DNA of 64,000 nt from Bacteroidales bacterium. Lineage in GTDB: Bacteria > Bacteroidota > Bacteroidia > Bacteroidales > Tenuifilaceae. Shown here piece after piece: positions 1 through 8,625 of this stretch (positions are counted from its first letter, which is position 1; each line of letters opens with the position of its first letter). The DNA lies in assembly GCA_028708425.1 (NCBI GenBank), contig JAQVYY010000013.1, positions 1 through 64,000 of the forward strand. Direction: 5' to 3'. A model generated the notes under the pieces. It was not told the origin of the DNA, made no database searches, and saw only the letters and a program-made list of their open reading frames with translations. A program made the position numbers and the translations under genes.

Positions 1-23
1 ATCTTCTTTTTTCATAATGAATA

Positions 24-106
24 GTGTAAGTAATTTTATTAAAATAAAAAAATTAATCAGGGGGTTAAAAGTCTAGACTTTTAACCCCCTGATTAATTAC
101 TTACAC
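24..106 (-). terminator. 48-bp perfect palindrome, likely terminator of the LytTR operon
   Basis: Positions 51-98 form a perfect 48-bp palindrome centred on TCTAGA. An outer pair of arms (24-33 with 97-106) adds ten base pairs across a 17-nt A/T-rich internal loop. Read on the minus strand, downstream of the regulator stop at 240, the stem is followed by a T-rich tail, as expected for an intrinsic terminator. The stem contains TTAACCCCC, which resembles the ends of the repeat family elsewhere in this window; that similarity may be chance. Confidence 0.6.
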
Positions 107-157
107 AGTTTATGGGATACTCCCGTTTCGATCCAATCGGGTACGCAAACTTTTTAC

Positions 158-198
158 ACTTCGATAAACACTTCGATAAACTCAGTGCAACGCTCAGT
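158..198. repeat. short tandem direct repeats
   Basis: The 12-mer ACTTCGATAAAC occurs twice back to back (158-169 and 170-181). It is followed by two copies of TCAGTGC (182-188 and 194-200 approximately) separated by AACGC. The stretch lies just downstream of the LytTR regulator gene. I assign it no function. Confidence 0.5.
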
Positions 199-239
199 GC
201 GGTGCTTTTAACTTTTAACTTTTTCACTGTGACTAACAT

Positions 240-992
240 CTACATATCCTCTAAAAGTTTAAATAGCTGCTCACGTTTACGTACGGAGATTGGAACCTGA
301 GTTTTATCTGCAAAAACCAGCACTCCACCATCTATTTTATCAACCCTTACCACATGATTAATATTTACTAGGTGGCTTTGGTGAACCCGAACAAACCCGA
401 ACTCGCTAAGGATGTCCTCAAAATGCTTTAGGGGTTTTGATATCAGTATTTTTGGCTGGTTATCGAAAAATATTTTAGTGTAGTTGCAGTCGGCCTCACA
501 CCGAGTAATATTTTGCAGTAATACCAAATGAATGCTCTCTGCTGTTTTTAAAACAATTTTCTTTTGTGCCTGTGAGGTTGCCGACATGTTTTCGATTACC
601 GCTTTGAGTTTTAAATTAATGTTATCAGAATCATCCAAAGTTTCAACCAGCTTTTCAACAACGCTTCGTAGCTCTGTAGTATTTATGGGCTTTAGTATAT
701 AATCGAATGCGCTAAACTTTATGGCTTCCAAGGCATGCTCTTCGAAAGCAGTAACAAACACAACTTTAAAGTCGATGCTATCGAAACGCTTTAGCAAATC
801 GAATCCAGTGCCATCGGGCATTTTTATATCGAGAAAAACCGTGTTAGGCGAATGCTTTTTAATGACTTTATAAGCCTGTTCTACCCCATCGGCTTCGGCC
901 AATATGGTAACCTCTGGAAAAAAGCGCTCGATAATAACCCGTAACGATTCTCTGGCCCTGGGTTCATCGTCAACTAGTACTGCTTTAATCAT
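240..992 (-). CDS. LytTR-family response regulator
   Basis: Two-component response regulator of 250 aa that would bind DNA as a transcription factor. An N-terminal receiver domain (about residues 1-120) has the acidic pair D8/D9, phospho-acceptor D55 in VFLDIKMPD and K101 in YILKP. A C-terminal LytTR domain (about 145-248) includes FVRVHQSHLVN. The start ATG lies 8 nt inside the 3' end of the upstream kinase gene, so the two are almost certainly translated from one message and act as a pair. The gene ends before a long palindrome that probably terminates transcription. The regulated genes cannot be told from the sequence. Confidence 0.93.
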   Translation of the reverse strand: MIKAVLVDDEPRARESLRVIIERFFPEVTILAEADGVEQAYKVIKKHSPNTVFLDIKMPDGTGFDLLKRFDSIDFKVVFVTAFEEHALEAIKFSAFDYILKPINTTELRSVVEKLVETLDDSDNINLKLKAVIENMSATSQAQKKIVLKTAESIHLVLLQNITRCEADCNYTKIFFDNQPKILISKPLKHFEDILSEFGFVRVHQSHLVNINHVVRVDKIDGGVLVFADKTQVPISVRKREQLFKLLEDM

Positions 993-3900
993 AATCTTTG
1001 TTTATATTGTTGTTTGTATGTGGAGAAATTACCGGAAAAGCTATTTCAACTTTTGTACCAATTTTTCCTAAAGCAAACAAATCTATTACCTTAACGCCAA
1101 CCCCAATCTCTTTTTTTCTCCCTTTTGCCATATTTAAAATTCGCTCATGGGTAATTGAAGTGGCGTAACTAGTATGTGAATGATTTTTACTTATACTAAT
1201 CTGTTTCGATTTTGTTAATCCCACCCCGTCATCTTCCACAACAATTTTAAAAAGGCCATTTTGCTCGCTTAATTCGACGATTATATTTCCTTTCCCCTGC
1301 TTGTGTAATAAACCGTGCTCAATGCTATTTTCGATAAAGGGCTGTGCCATCATGGGCGGAATTTTAAAAGACGATTGCTTAAGTTCTGGTGCTAAATTTA
1401 TACAATAATCGAACTTATCGGGGAATCGGAGTTTTTGCAATTCGAGGTACAGCTCAAGGGTTTGCACCTCTTGTGCTACCGATATACCTGTGGAGCGAGA
1501 GTTTTCGAGTATTAATCTAACCAAACGCGAAAATGACGATAGGTAGTTACCAGCTTCTTCGGCTTCGTTTCGATACATAAAGCTTTGGATTGCCGATAAG
1601 CTGTTAAATATAAAATGTGGATTCATTTGTGAAATCAGCAGTTTCTGCTCAAGTTCGGTATTTAAGCTTGCCGCTTTTAGCTGTCGGATATACGTAAATA
1701 AATACCCAAATATACCAATCAGTAAGCTAAAAACGACCAATATTTTAAACCAGACGGTTTGCCAAAAAGCAGGTTTTATAAAAACATGCAAAGTGGTTAC
1801 GCTTGTGAGTGTTTGTTCGTTTACCTTGCCTTGCTTAACATAAAACGTGTACTTACCAGGCGATATATTTGTATAGGCTGCCTTTTGTTCTGAAGTTGTA
1901 ACCCAATCGGGGTCAACAGTATTAAGCTTATAGGCATAGTTGGCTCCCTTTGCAAACCCGTAGCTGCCCAGAGAAAAGTATATTTCGAAAAAATTCTGGT
2001 TGTACTTTAGCTCAATGGTGTCGTTATGATTAATAAAATAATTTTGGGTTTGGTCAAAGACATCGAAATGGGTTATTGAAACCTTACTACTAGAATTAGA
2101 GCTATTGGAAACAACACTAGGGTTAAAGACCACAAGACCTTTGGCTGTTCCAAAAATGAGCGTGTCGTGGTTCAGTTTCAGGCTAGCTCTAGTGAAGTCC
2201 GCCGATGGGAATCCATGAAATTCATTATACGTGCTAACCCTGTGCGTATTGGGGTCAATGGTCAGTAATCCATTACTTGTTCCTGCCCAAATCATTCCAT
2301 TCTTATCCTCAGCAACAGACCTAATATCGAGCTGCGAGGGGATATCTGTAATTTTCTCAACGCTACTGCCAACAATAAAACACAACCCCTCGGTTGTAGC
2401 TACCCAAAGTTTGCCATCGGGCGAAAAATAGGTTGCATTTACATGGTTGCTGGGTAGCTCGGGAGCATAGAAGTGCTCTATATATCCAGTAGACCTATCT
2501 ATTCGGTTTAACCCCATATTACTTGTACCAACCCATAAATTGTTCTTATCATCTTCAAGCAAAGTGGTTACTAGGTGCGAGCTTATCCTATCATTACCCG
2601 GTAAATTTGTATTGATAATTGAGCCTGTTTCTATGTTAATTTGAAAATGGCCCGCCTCAGACCCAACCCAAATCGTGTTGGCTGAAAGCATTGCTGAGGT
2701 TGATATATTTGTGGTAAACCCTTCGGGTATATTTTTTAAATTAAATAGATTTACCTTATCCGTTTTGGTGTTAAGAAGATATATACCTAAAGGGCTAAAC
2801 ACCATAATGCTAGAGCTATTTAATTGGGCTATATGGGTAACCGGAAAGTCGGCAATTCGTATTAATTCTGAGTATGTTTTTTTGCTCTCATCATTGTTAG
2901 AATCTTGCCATTTTAATAACCCCGCTGATGTTGAAATGTAAACCGCTTTATTAATAAACGCCACATCGTTTAGCACCACTGTTTCGGGGTATGATACTTT
3001 AGAAAATCCGCTAAAATTGGAAGCATCCACATTTGGCTTACCATAAAAAAACTCTTTACTATTAAATAGAAACAACGAGCCGTCATCAGCCACTTCAATT
3101 CTCTCTACCCCATTTTTGGGCAGCAAAATTTTGTAAGTAATTCTTCCCTTTTCATTTAAAACGGCGAGTTCTTTTTCATTAACCAGGTAAACCTGGTTTG
3201 TTTTCGATATTTTTATGTCAACGGGGTTACAATTACCCCTATACAGCGAGCTAAACCCATGCTCCTGAGTCCACCTAAAAATTCCCTTATGGGTAGCAAA
3301 TACTACTATTCCCTTGCCATTACTGTGCATATTCACAATTGAGTGGAGTGGAAAAGGTAAATTTAATTGTAACGAATTTAGGTCAGCTATACCTCTGGAG
3401 TCGATATTTTGGAATCTATGAGAAGAGTACTCATCAAGTTCGGAAGAGTAGCGATAAACATACGGCTCGTTTAGTTTTGAAAGCATAAAATAATTACCTA
3501 AACCATCATGCTGAATGCTTCTTATGGGTTTTTGGCTAGGTTTGCTATTGTTCATAAAATGCTCACCAGTAAAAACACCTTTGCTGCGGTCAAATTTTAG
3601 CACACCCTTACTCCCCCATACACCCGCATAAAAATTCTTTTCAGAGTCCTCTAAAAAGGCATTGTACCAGTCGTATTTAAACGATGTATTGTCTATTTCA
3701 TACTTTGAAAACTGCTTAGTATAAGGGTTATACTTATTAAATCCCACTCCTGCCCACAGTCCAATCCACAGCATTCCCTCCGAATCAACATACAGGGTTC
3801 TAATTCTATCGGCCGATAAGGTGTTGGGGTTACCCCTTTTGCCCTGTGTATGAGTAAATTGCTTCATGCCTTTTGGCAAAATATTAAGCCCATTGCTTGG

Positions 3901-5040
3901 GGTGCCAACGTAAATATTTCCAATTGAATCCTGTGCTATGGCCGAAACCTCATTATCCGAAAGGCTCTGCTCATCACCCGGAATATGGTAGCTATAATAA
4001 AAGCGTCTGGATTTTGAGGATAAGAGGCTCACCCCATTTTCGGTACCAGCCCAAATATTGCCAACATTATCAATAAATACGGCGTTAATATGGTTATTTG
4101 CTATGGAATTGCTGTTATTCTTGTTATTTCGATATGCCACAAAGCTATTGCTTTTGGGCGTGTATTTAAGTAGACCATATCCCGAGCCAAACCAAACATT
4201 TCCCTCATCGTCCTCTGTTGCCGAGAATGTAGAGGACGAGAATACCTTATTAAACTGTTGCCCATCTGGAAAGAATTCGTAAATACCATCCAGCCCCATA
4301 ATATACCAGTTACCCTGTGATGTTTGAAAAATCTCAGCCACATCATCATCCCGTTTTGCTCCCTTAACTTTGCCTAAAGCTTTTATATAGCTAAAAGTTT
4401 CATTCTCAAAATCCAATTTCATTATGGGAGTATTCCTTCCACCTACCCAAATATCACCGTAAGCATCTTCAAAAATTGTGTGGTATCGGTAGTATGGCTG
4501 CGAGCTCGATTTGTGCGTATAGTGTTTCCAACTATTCGTACTACTATTATACGATGTTAGTATCCCGCCGTACGATTCAATCCAGAGTAAATTAGTTTTG
4601 TGCGAAAAATACAGCTTGCATATATGGTTTGAACGAGGCGTATTGGGGTCACCCATTTTAGCCATAAATCGGCTTATAACGCCTGTTGAAAAATTCAGAC
4701 AGCAAAGCCCATCGGTGGTGCCAATCCACATTTGATTCTTATTATCAAGTTCTAACGTAACCACACTATTACCAGGAATTGTGGCTGAATCATTGGGGCT
4801 GGCATAAAAATTCATAAACGAATAGCCATCGTAACGCGACAACCCATTCTCGGTCGCAAACCACATCAAACCATTCGCATCCTGTAAAATATCATTTATC
4901 TCATTATGGCTCAACCCATCCTGCACGTTAAGGTTTACAAACCTTGAGAATTTGTTAATCTCCAGCTCTTGCCCTGCGACGTATTGCACAAAACAAAAAA
5001 GCAGCACAAGATTTATGTATAATATTTTTACGACCCTCAT
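985..5040 (-). CDS. two-component propeller sensor histidine kinase (LytS-type)
   Basis: Large 1351-aa membrane sensor kinase. An N-terminal signal sequence (about residues 1-23) is followed by two-component-regulator propeller repeats (recurring LWVGT..GL.. and MWFATENGLSRYD-type blades) filling about 1000 periplasmic residues. A Y_Y_Y-type immunoglobulin-like domain (near YTFYVKQGK) and one transmembrane helix (VWFKILVVFSLLIGIFGYLF) follow. The cytoplasmic part is a LytS-type His_kinase with H1142 in QMNPHFIFNSL, a HATPase N-box (PFIENSIEHG) and G-box (DDGVGL). This is the split form of the hybrid systems that often sense glycans or nutrients in Bacteroidota; the ligand here is unknown. It overlaps its LytTR partner by 8 nt. 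Confidence 0.93.
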   Translation of the reverse strand: MRVVKILYINLVLLFCFVQYVAGQELEINKFSRFVNLNVQDGLSHNEINDILQDANGLMWFATENGLSRYDGYSFMNFYASPNDSATIPGNSVVTLELDNKNQMWIGTTDGLCCLNFSTGVISRFMAKMGDPNTPRSNHICKLYFSHKTNLLWIESYGGILTSYNSSTNSWKHYTHKSSSQPYYRYHTIFEDAYGDIWVGGRNTPIMKLDFENETFSYIKALGKVKGAKRDDDVAEIFQTSQGNWYIMGLDGIYEFFPDGQQFNKVFSSSTFSATEDDEGNVWFGSGYGLLKYTPKSNSFVAYRNNKNNSNSIANNHINAVFIDNVGNIWAGTENGVSLLSSKSRRFYYSYHIPGDEQSLSDNEVSAIAQDSIGNIYVGTPSNGLNILPKGMKQFTHTQGKRGNPNTLSADRIRTLYVDSEGMLWIGLWAGVGFNKYNPYTKQFSKYEIDNTSFKYDWYNAFLEDSEKNFYAGVWGSKGVLKFDRSKGVFTGEHFMNNSKPSQKPIRSIQHDGLGNYFMLSKLNEPYVYRYSSELDEYSSHRFQNIDSRGIADLNSLQLNLPFPLHSIVNMHSNGKGIVVFATHKGIFRWTQEHGFSSLYRGNCNPVDIKISKTNQVYLVNEKELAVLNEKGRITYKILLPKNGVERIEVADDGSLFLFNSKEFFYGKPNVDASNFSGFSKVSYPETVVLNDVAFINKAVYISTSAGLLKWQDSNNDESKKTYSELIRIADFPVTHIAQLNSSSIMVFSPLGIYLLNTKTDKVNLFNLKNIPEGFTTNISTSAMLSANTIWVGSEAGHFQINIETGSIINTNLPGNDRISSHLVTTLLEDDKNNLWVGTSNMGLNRIDRSTGYIEHFYAPELPSNHVNATYFSPDGKLWVATTEGLCFIVGSSVEKITDIPSQLDIRSVAEDKNGMIWAGTSNGLLTIDPNTHRVSTYNEFHGFPSADFTRASLKLNHDTLIFGTAKGLVVFNPSVVSNSSNSSSKVSITHFDVFDQTQNYFINHNDTIELKYNQNFFEIYFSLGSYGFAKGANYAYKLNTVDPDWVTTSEQKAAYTNISPGKYTFYVKQGKVNEQTLTSVTTLHVFIKPAFWQTVWFKILVVFSLLIGIFGYLFTYIRQLKAASLNTELEQKLLISQMNPHFIFNSLSAIQSFMYRNEAEEAGNYLSSFSRLVRLILENSRSTGISVAQEVQTLELYLELQKLRFPDKFDYCINLAPELKQSSFKIPPMMAQPFIENSIEHGLLHKQGKGNIIVELSEQNGLFKIVVEDDGVGLTKSKQISISKNHSHTSYATSITHERILNMAKGRKKEIGVGVKVIDLFALGKIGTKVEIAFPVISPHTNNNINKDYD

Positions 5041-5232
5041 TATTCGTGCTTTAATATTAGTCGCAAATTAAGTTTTTTTTATGTGAAAATATGTTGTAAT
5101 GGCAAAAATTGACATGATAAATACTTATATTTATCTGAATTTAGTGAGATTTTGGTGCCTATTTATTTACCATCATACCCAATAGGCACTTTCAGGAATG
5201 TTTATTTTTCATACCTTGCAAATAAAATAGCC

Positions 5233-7761
5233 ATGCGAATAACCAGAATAATTATAGCTGCATTTGCTGTGCTACTCGCCAGCGGATGTAGTAACTACAC
5301 AATAACTCCAGGTGTTACCCTTGAACTAGCCCAACAGCGTAAAGCGCAAATTTCTAATATTAGGTATAACCTAAACTTTAATATTCCTACCCAAATTTCC
5401 GACTCGGTATCGGCAACCGTTGATATTGTTTTTACAACCAACCAACAAGAGGCGCTAATTATTGATTTTAGAGCGCAAAGCGATATGGTGAAAAGCGTTA
5501 GCGTTGATGGCAAAGCAATTGATTATAGTTTTAGTAACGGTCACGTTATAGTACCGCCCAAATACCTTCGCAAAGGAGAAAACACCATTAGCATATCGTT
5601 TATTTCAAATAATGGCTCGCTAAACAGGCGAGACGAGTTTTTGTACACCCTGCTTGTACCCGATAGGGCTTCAACGGTTTTCCCTTGTTTTGACCAGCCC
5701 GATTTAAAGGCGAGTTTTGCTCTAACGCTTAACCTGCCGGGCGAATGGGTTGCCATATCAAATTCAAAAGTTACAAAGAATATTTCAAAAGAAGATACCA
5801 AGCAAATTACCTTTGAGCCAACAAAACCCATTAGCACCTACCTTTTTGCATTTGCTGCCGGAAAATTTAAAGTGGTTACCAAAACAATAAATAACCGAAC
5901 CTATAATGCCTACCACAGAGAAACTGACAAAGAAAAAGTTGACCGGAACCTCCCCATCCTCTTCGATTTACACGACAAATCATTAAGCTGGCTCGAAGAG
6001 TACACCCAAATAGAGTACCCTTTCGATAAGCTGGATTTTATTCTTATCCCCGGGTTCCAGTACGGAGGAATGGAACACGCAGGCGCAATATTTTACAGCG
6101 ATAGCCGATTGCTGCTGAACGATAGCCCCACCGAAAGGCAGATGCTTGGCCAAGCCAGCTTAATTGCACACGAGGTATCGCATCAGTGGTTTGGCAATTT
6201 GGTTACCATGCGCTGGTTTAATGATGTGTGGCTAAAGGAGGTATTTGCAGGCTACATGGCCGATTTAATTGTTAACCCTCAGTATCCAAACATAAATCAC
6301 GAGCTCAACTTCGTGCTATCCCATTTTCCCAGAGCGTACTCGGTTGATAGAACTCAAGGGGCAAACCCTATTGTTCAACCGCTTGGCAATCTGCTTAATG
6401 CCGGAACGCTGTATGGCAGTATCATATACCACAAATCGCCAATAATGATGCAGCAGCTTGTTGGTATTATGGGCGAAGAGCCGTTTCGACAGGGAGTAAT
6501 TGAGTACCTAAAAACCTACTCAATGCAAAATGCCGAATGGAGCGAGCTGGTTTCTATTCTGAATAAACACACCGATGAGGATCTGACCGCTTGGGCAAAA
6601 ATTTGGACAGAAGAAACTGGACGCCCCAAAGTACAATACCAGATAAACCCAACGGATAGCACTATCACGTTTACCGCTATGGACAACACCCCATTCCCGC
6701 CCTCGCTCCTCGATATTTCGACCCTAAACGAAAACGCACAGCGGATTTGGGTTAATAAGCTGCCCTTTTCTGTTAAAATTGAAGATTTTGAGCCTCAGAG
6801 ACCAATCGCTATCGCCAACACATCAGGTATAGGGTACGGTTGCTTTATTCCCGACAGCACCACGTTTAACCAAATAGTATCAAACAACTCCTTGTTTAAT
6901 AACCCTGTTACAAGGGCTTCAAACCACATATTGGCTTTCGAAATGTTTACCGATGACCTTATCGGTATATCAACTTACCTAAATTTTTTAGTTGAAAGCC
7001 TTAACCACGAAACAGAATCGCAAATACAGAGTTTTACTCTAAATGCCCTTAACACAGTATTTTGGAAGTTTGCCACACCCGAAACGCGAGAAGCTTATGC
7101 AGCCAATATTGAGCAGCTACTCTGGAGAAAGATTTTATCAGGCACCTCAGATAATGAGAAAAGAGCGTTCCTCAATGGGTTAATATCAATTTTTACTACG
7201 GATGAGTCGTTTAGCCGACTGTATGATGTTTGGAACACAAGTAAAGTGGGTGAAATTTCCCTTAACGAGAACGAAAGAACAGAGCTTGCCTACCAGCTAA
7301 TGATTCGTAAACCAGAACTTTACCATACCATTGCATTGGGCGAAATTGAGCGTATTGACAATCCCGATAGGGCGGCAAAATTTGAGTTTATGCTCGGTGC
7401 CATATCGTCAATGCCCAGCCAAAGGCTCGAGTTTTTCGAAAAGCTAAAAGTTCCATCAAATCGAAAGCCCGAACCGTGGGTTACTAGCGCACTATACCTA
7501 TTGCATCACCCTTTGCGATCCGATTTTAGCATCCGTTTTATCGAGCCCTCGCTCAATTTGCTGTCCGAAATACAAGAAACTGGCGATATTTTCTTTCCCA
7601 AAAATTGGCTCGATGCCACGCTCAGCGGTCACTCGTCTGAAGAGGCGAAGCGGATAGTGGAAAATTGGTTAAGTAAAAACCCCAACCTCTCGCCTAACCT
7701 ACGGTTAAAGGTTCTTCAGTCAGCAGATTTATTGTTTAGGTCGGCCAACATTCAACTCTAA
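5233..7761 (+). CDS. M1-family aminopeptidase, lipoprotein
   Basis: Zinc aminopeptidase of the M1 family (842 aa from the chosen start). The open frame reaches back to 5152, but I choose the ATG at 5233 because it gives a clean lipoprotein signal, MRITRIIIAAFAVLLASGC, with lipobox LASGC. The substrate-binding motif GGMEH (278-282) stands where GAMEN is found in the canonical enzymes. The zinc site HEVSH (313-317) is followed 18 residues later by E336 in WLKE, so the active site is complete. It is expected to trim N-terminal residues from peptides at the cell envelope. It is divergent from the two-component operon and converges on ferritin. Confidence 0.93.
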   Translation: MRITRIIIAAFAVLLASGCSNYTITPGVTLELAQQRKAQISNIRYNLNFNIPTQISDSVSATVDIVFTTNQQEALIIDFRAQSDMVKSVSVDGKAIDYSFSNGHVIVPPKYLRKGENTISISFISNNGSLNRRDEFLYTLLVPDRASTVFPCFDQPDLKASFALTLNLPGEWVAISNSKVTKNISKEDTKQITFEPTKPISTYLFAFAAGKFKVVTKTINNRTYNAYHRETDKEKVDRNLPILFDLHDKSLSWLEEYTQIEYPFDKLDFILIPGFQYGGMEHAGAIFYSDSRLLLNDSPTERQMLGQASLIAHEVSHQWFGNLVTMRWFNDVWLKEVFAGYMADLIVNPQYPNINHELNFVLSHFPRAYSVDRTQGANPIVQPLGNLLNAGTLYGSIIYHKSPIMMQQLVGIMGEEPFRQGVIEYLKTYSMQNAEWSELVSILNKHTDEDLTAWAKIWTEETGRPKVQYQINPTDSTITFTAMDNTPFPPSLLDISTLNENAQRIWVNKLPFSVKIEDFEPQRPIAIANTSGIGYGCFIPDSTTFNQIVSNNSLFNNPVTRASNHILAFEMFTDDLIGISTYLNFLVESLNHETESQIQSFTLNALNTVFWKFATPETREAYAANIEQLLWRKILSGTSDNEKRAFLNGLISIFTTDESFSRLYDVWNTSKVGEISLNENERTELAYQLMIRKPELYHTIALGEIERIDNPDRAAKFEFMLGAISSMPSQRLEFFEKLKVPSNRKPEPWVTSALYLLHHPLRSDFSIRFIEPSLNLLSEIQETGDIFFPKNWLDATLSGHSSEEAKRIVENWLSKNPNLSPNLRLKVLQSADLLFRSANIQL

Positions 7762-7776
7762 AATACTAAGCATACC

Positions 7777-7925
7777 TTAGCCCCAATTATTCATTCGAAT
7801 AATTGTTGTCTCCAACAGCGACAAAGCCCCACAACCAATTTTGCTGCCCAAAATTGGGTTCGACTATGTCGTGGTATCCCGTATTCGCATTCATCTTTTA
7901 CAAATTTGACGAATAATGCGTGTTA
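7777..7925 (+). repeat. three-hairpin intergenic repeat, copy 1 (full)
   Basis: Full-length member of the family described under findings, in forward orientation (modules A-B-C). Module A is CAATTATTC/GAATAATTG, module B CCAATTTTG/CAAAATTGG, and module C starts with a degenerate CCCGTATT arm and ends GAATAATGCG. The ends are TTAGCCCC and GTGTTA. It lies between the convergent aminopeptidase and ferritin genes. Confidence 0.85.
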
Positions 7926-7926
7926 G

Positions 7927-7948
7927 TAAGGGTAAACTAAGGGTAAAC
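7927..7948. repeat. 11-bp tandem duplication
   Basis: TAAGGGTAAAC is present twice in tandem directly after repeat copy 1. It may be a slippage duplication. No function is assigned. Confidence 0.5.
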
Positions 7949-7983
7949 AAAAACCGGCTTGATTTTTTAAAACCAAGCCGGTT
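7949..7983 (-). terminator. intrinsic terminator of ferritin
   Basis: Arms AACCGGCTTG (7952-7961) and CAAGCCGGTT (7974-7983) are perfect reverse complements around a 12-nt A/T loop. Read on the minus strand the stem is followed by a run of five T, placing a standard terminator about 25 nt after the ferritin stop codon. Confidence 0.8.
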
Positions 7984-8007
7984 GCTATAAAAAATGTTTC
8001 TAAATAT

Positions 8008-8520
8008 TTAGTCTTCTAATGTTTCGTCAACAAAAGTTCGGGCTTTTAGCTCCTTATCGAGCATAAAAATGCCATGCCCCCTATCTCCAATTAGCTTAAG
8101 GCTATCGATAATTTCCTGTACACTCGATTCTTCTTCAACCTGCTCATCGATAAACCACTGAAGTTCGCTTTGGGTTGCGTAATCTTTTTCCTCTATGGCA
8201 ATATCCATAATATTATTAATAAGCGCAGTTACATGCTCCTCGTGCTTTAGCGTTTCCTCCATAGCATGCAATGTAGAATCCCACTTTTCAGGAACTTCGG
8301 CAATAGGCTTAAGTATTGGTTGCTCTCCCCTTTCGAGAAGGTAGTCGAAAAATTTTAGCCCGTGTGTAAGCTCCTCTTGCCACTGAATTTTCATCCAATG
8401 TGCAAATCCGTTAAGCCCTTCGTCGGCAAAGTACGATGACATTGCCAGATACATATATGCAGACCAAATCTCCGCATTTATTTGTTCGTTAATTGCGTCT
8501 AAAATTCTAGGTTTTAGCAT
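8008..8520 (-). CDS. ftnA: bacterial ferritin (iron storage)
   Basis: Non-haem ferritin of 170 aa, the usual length. Ferroxidase-centre residues are in the expected places: E17, E50 and H53 (QEELTHG), E94, Q127 and E130. It would oxidise Fe(II) and store iron in a 24-subunit cytoplasmic shell. The gene is monocistronic, with a terminator just downstream. Upstream on the minus strand, TAACTTTG (complement of 8544-8551) fits a Bacteroidota -7 element. A 13-nt inverted repeat, GCATAA-A-TTATGC (8562-8574), lies near the expected -33 position and could be an operator; iron or redox control is only an inference. Confidence 0.95.
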   Translation of the reverse strand: MLKPRILDAINEQINAEIWSAYMYLAMSSYFADEGLNGFAHWMKIQWQEELTHGLKFFDYLLERGEQPILKPIAEVPEKWDSTLHAMEETLKHEEHVTALINNIMDIAIEEKDYATQSELQWFIDEQVEEESSVQEIIDSLKLIGDRGHGIFMLDKELKARTFVDETLED

Positions 8521-8543
8521 AATAATAAGTTTTTAGTTGTTAA

Positions 8544-8574
8544 CAAAGTTAATATATTAGAGCATAAATTATGC
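8544..8574 (-). promoter_or_regulatory. candidate ferritin promoter and operator
   Basis: The complement of 8544-8551 reads TAACTTTG, a match to TAnnTTTG. No clear TTG sits 19-20 nt upstream; instead an inverted repeat GCATAAATTATGC (8562-8574) occupies that place. This is a candidate only. Confidence 0.35.
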
Positions 8575-8625
8575 ACTCTATACGCAAAACAAAATTGTAG
8601 TACTATTGTTCGTTAGGCTACAACG

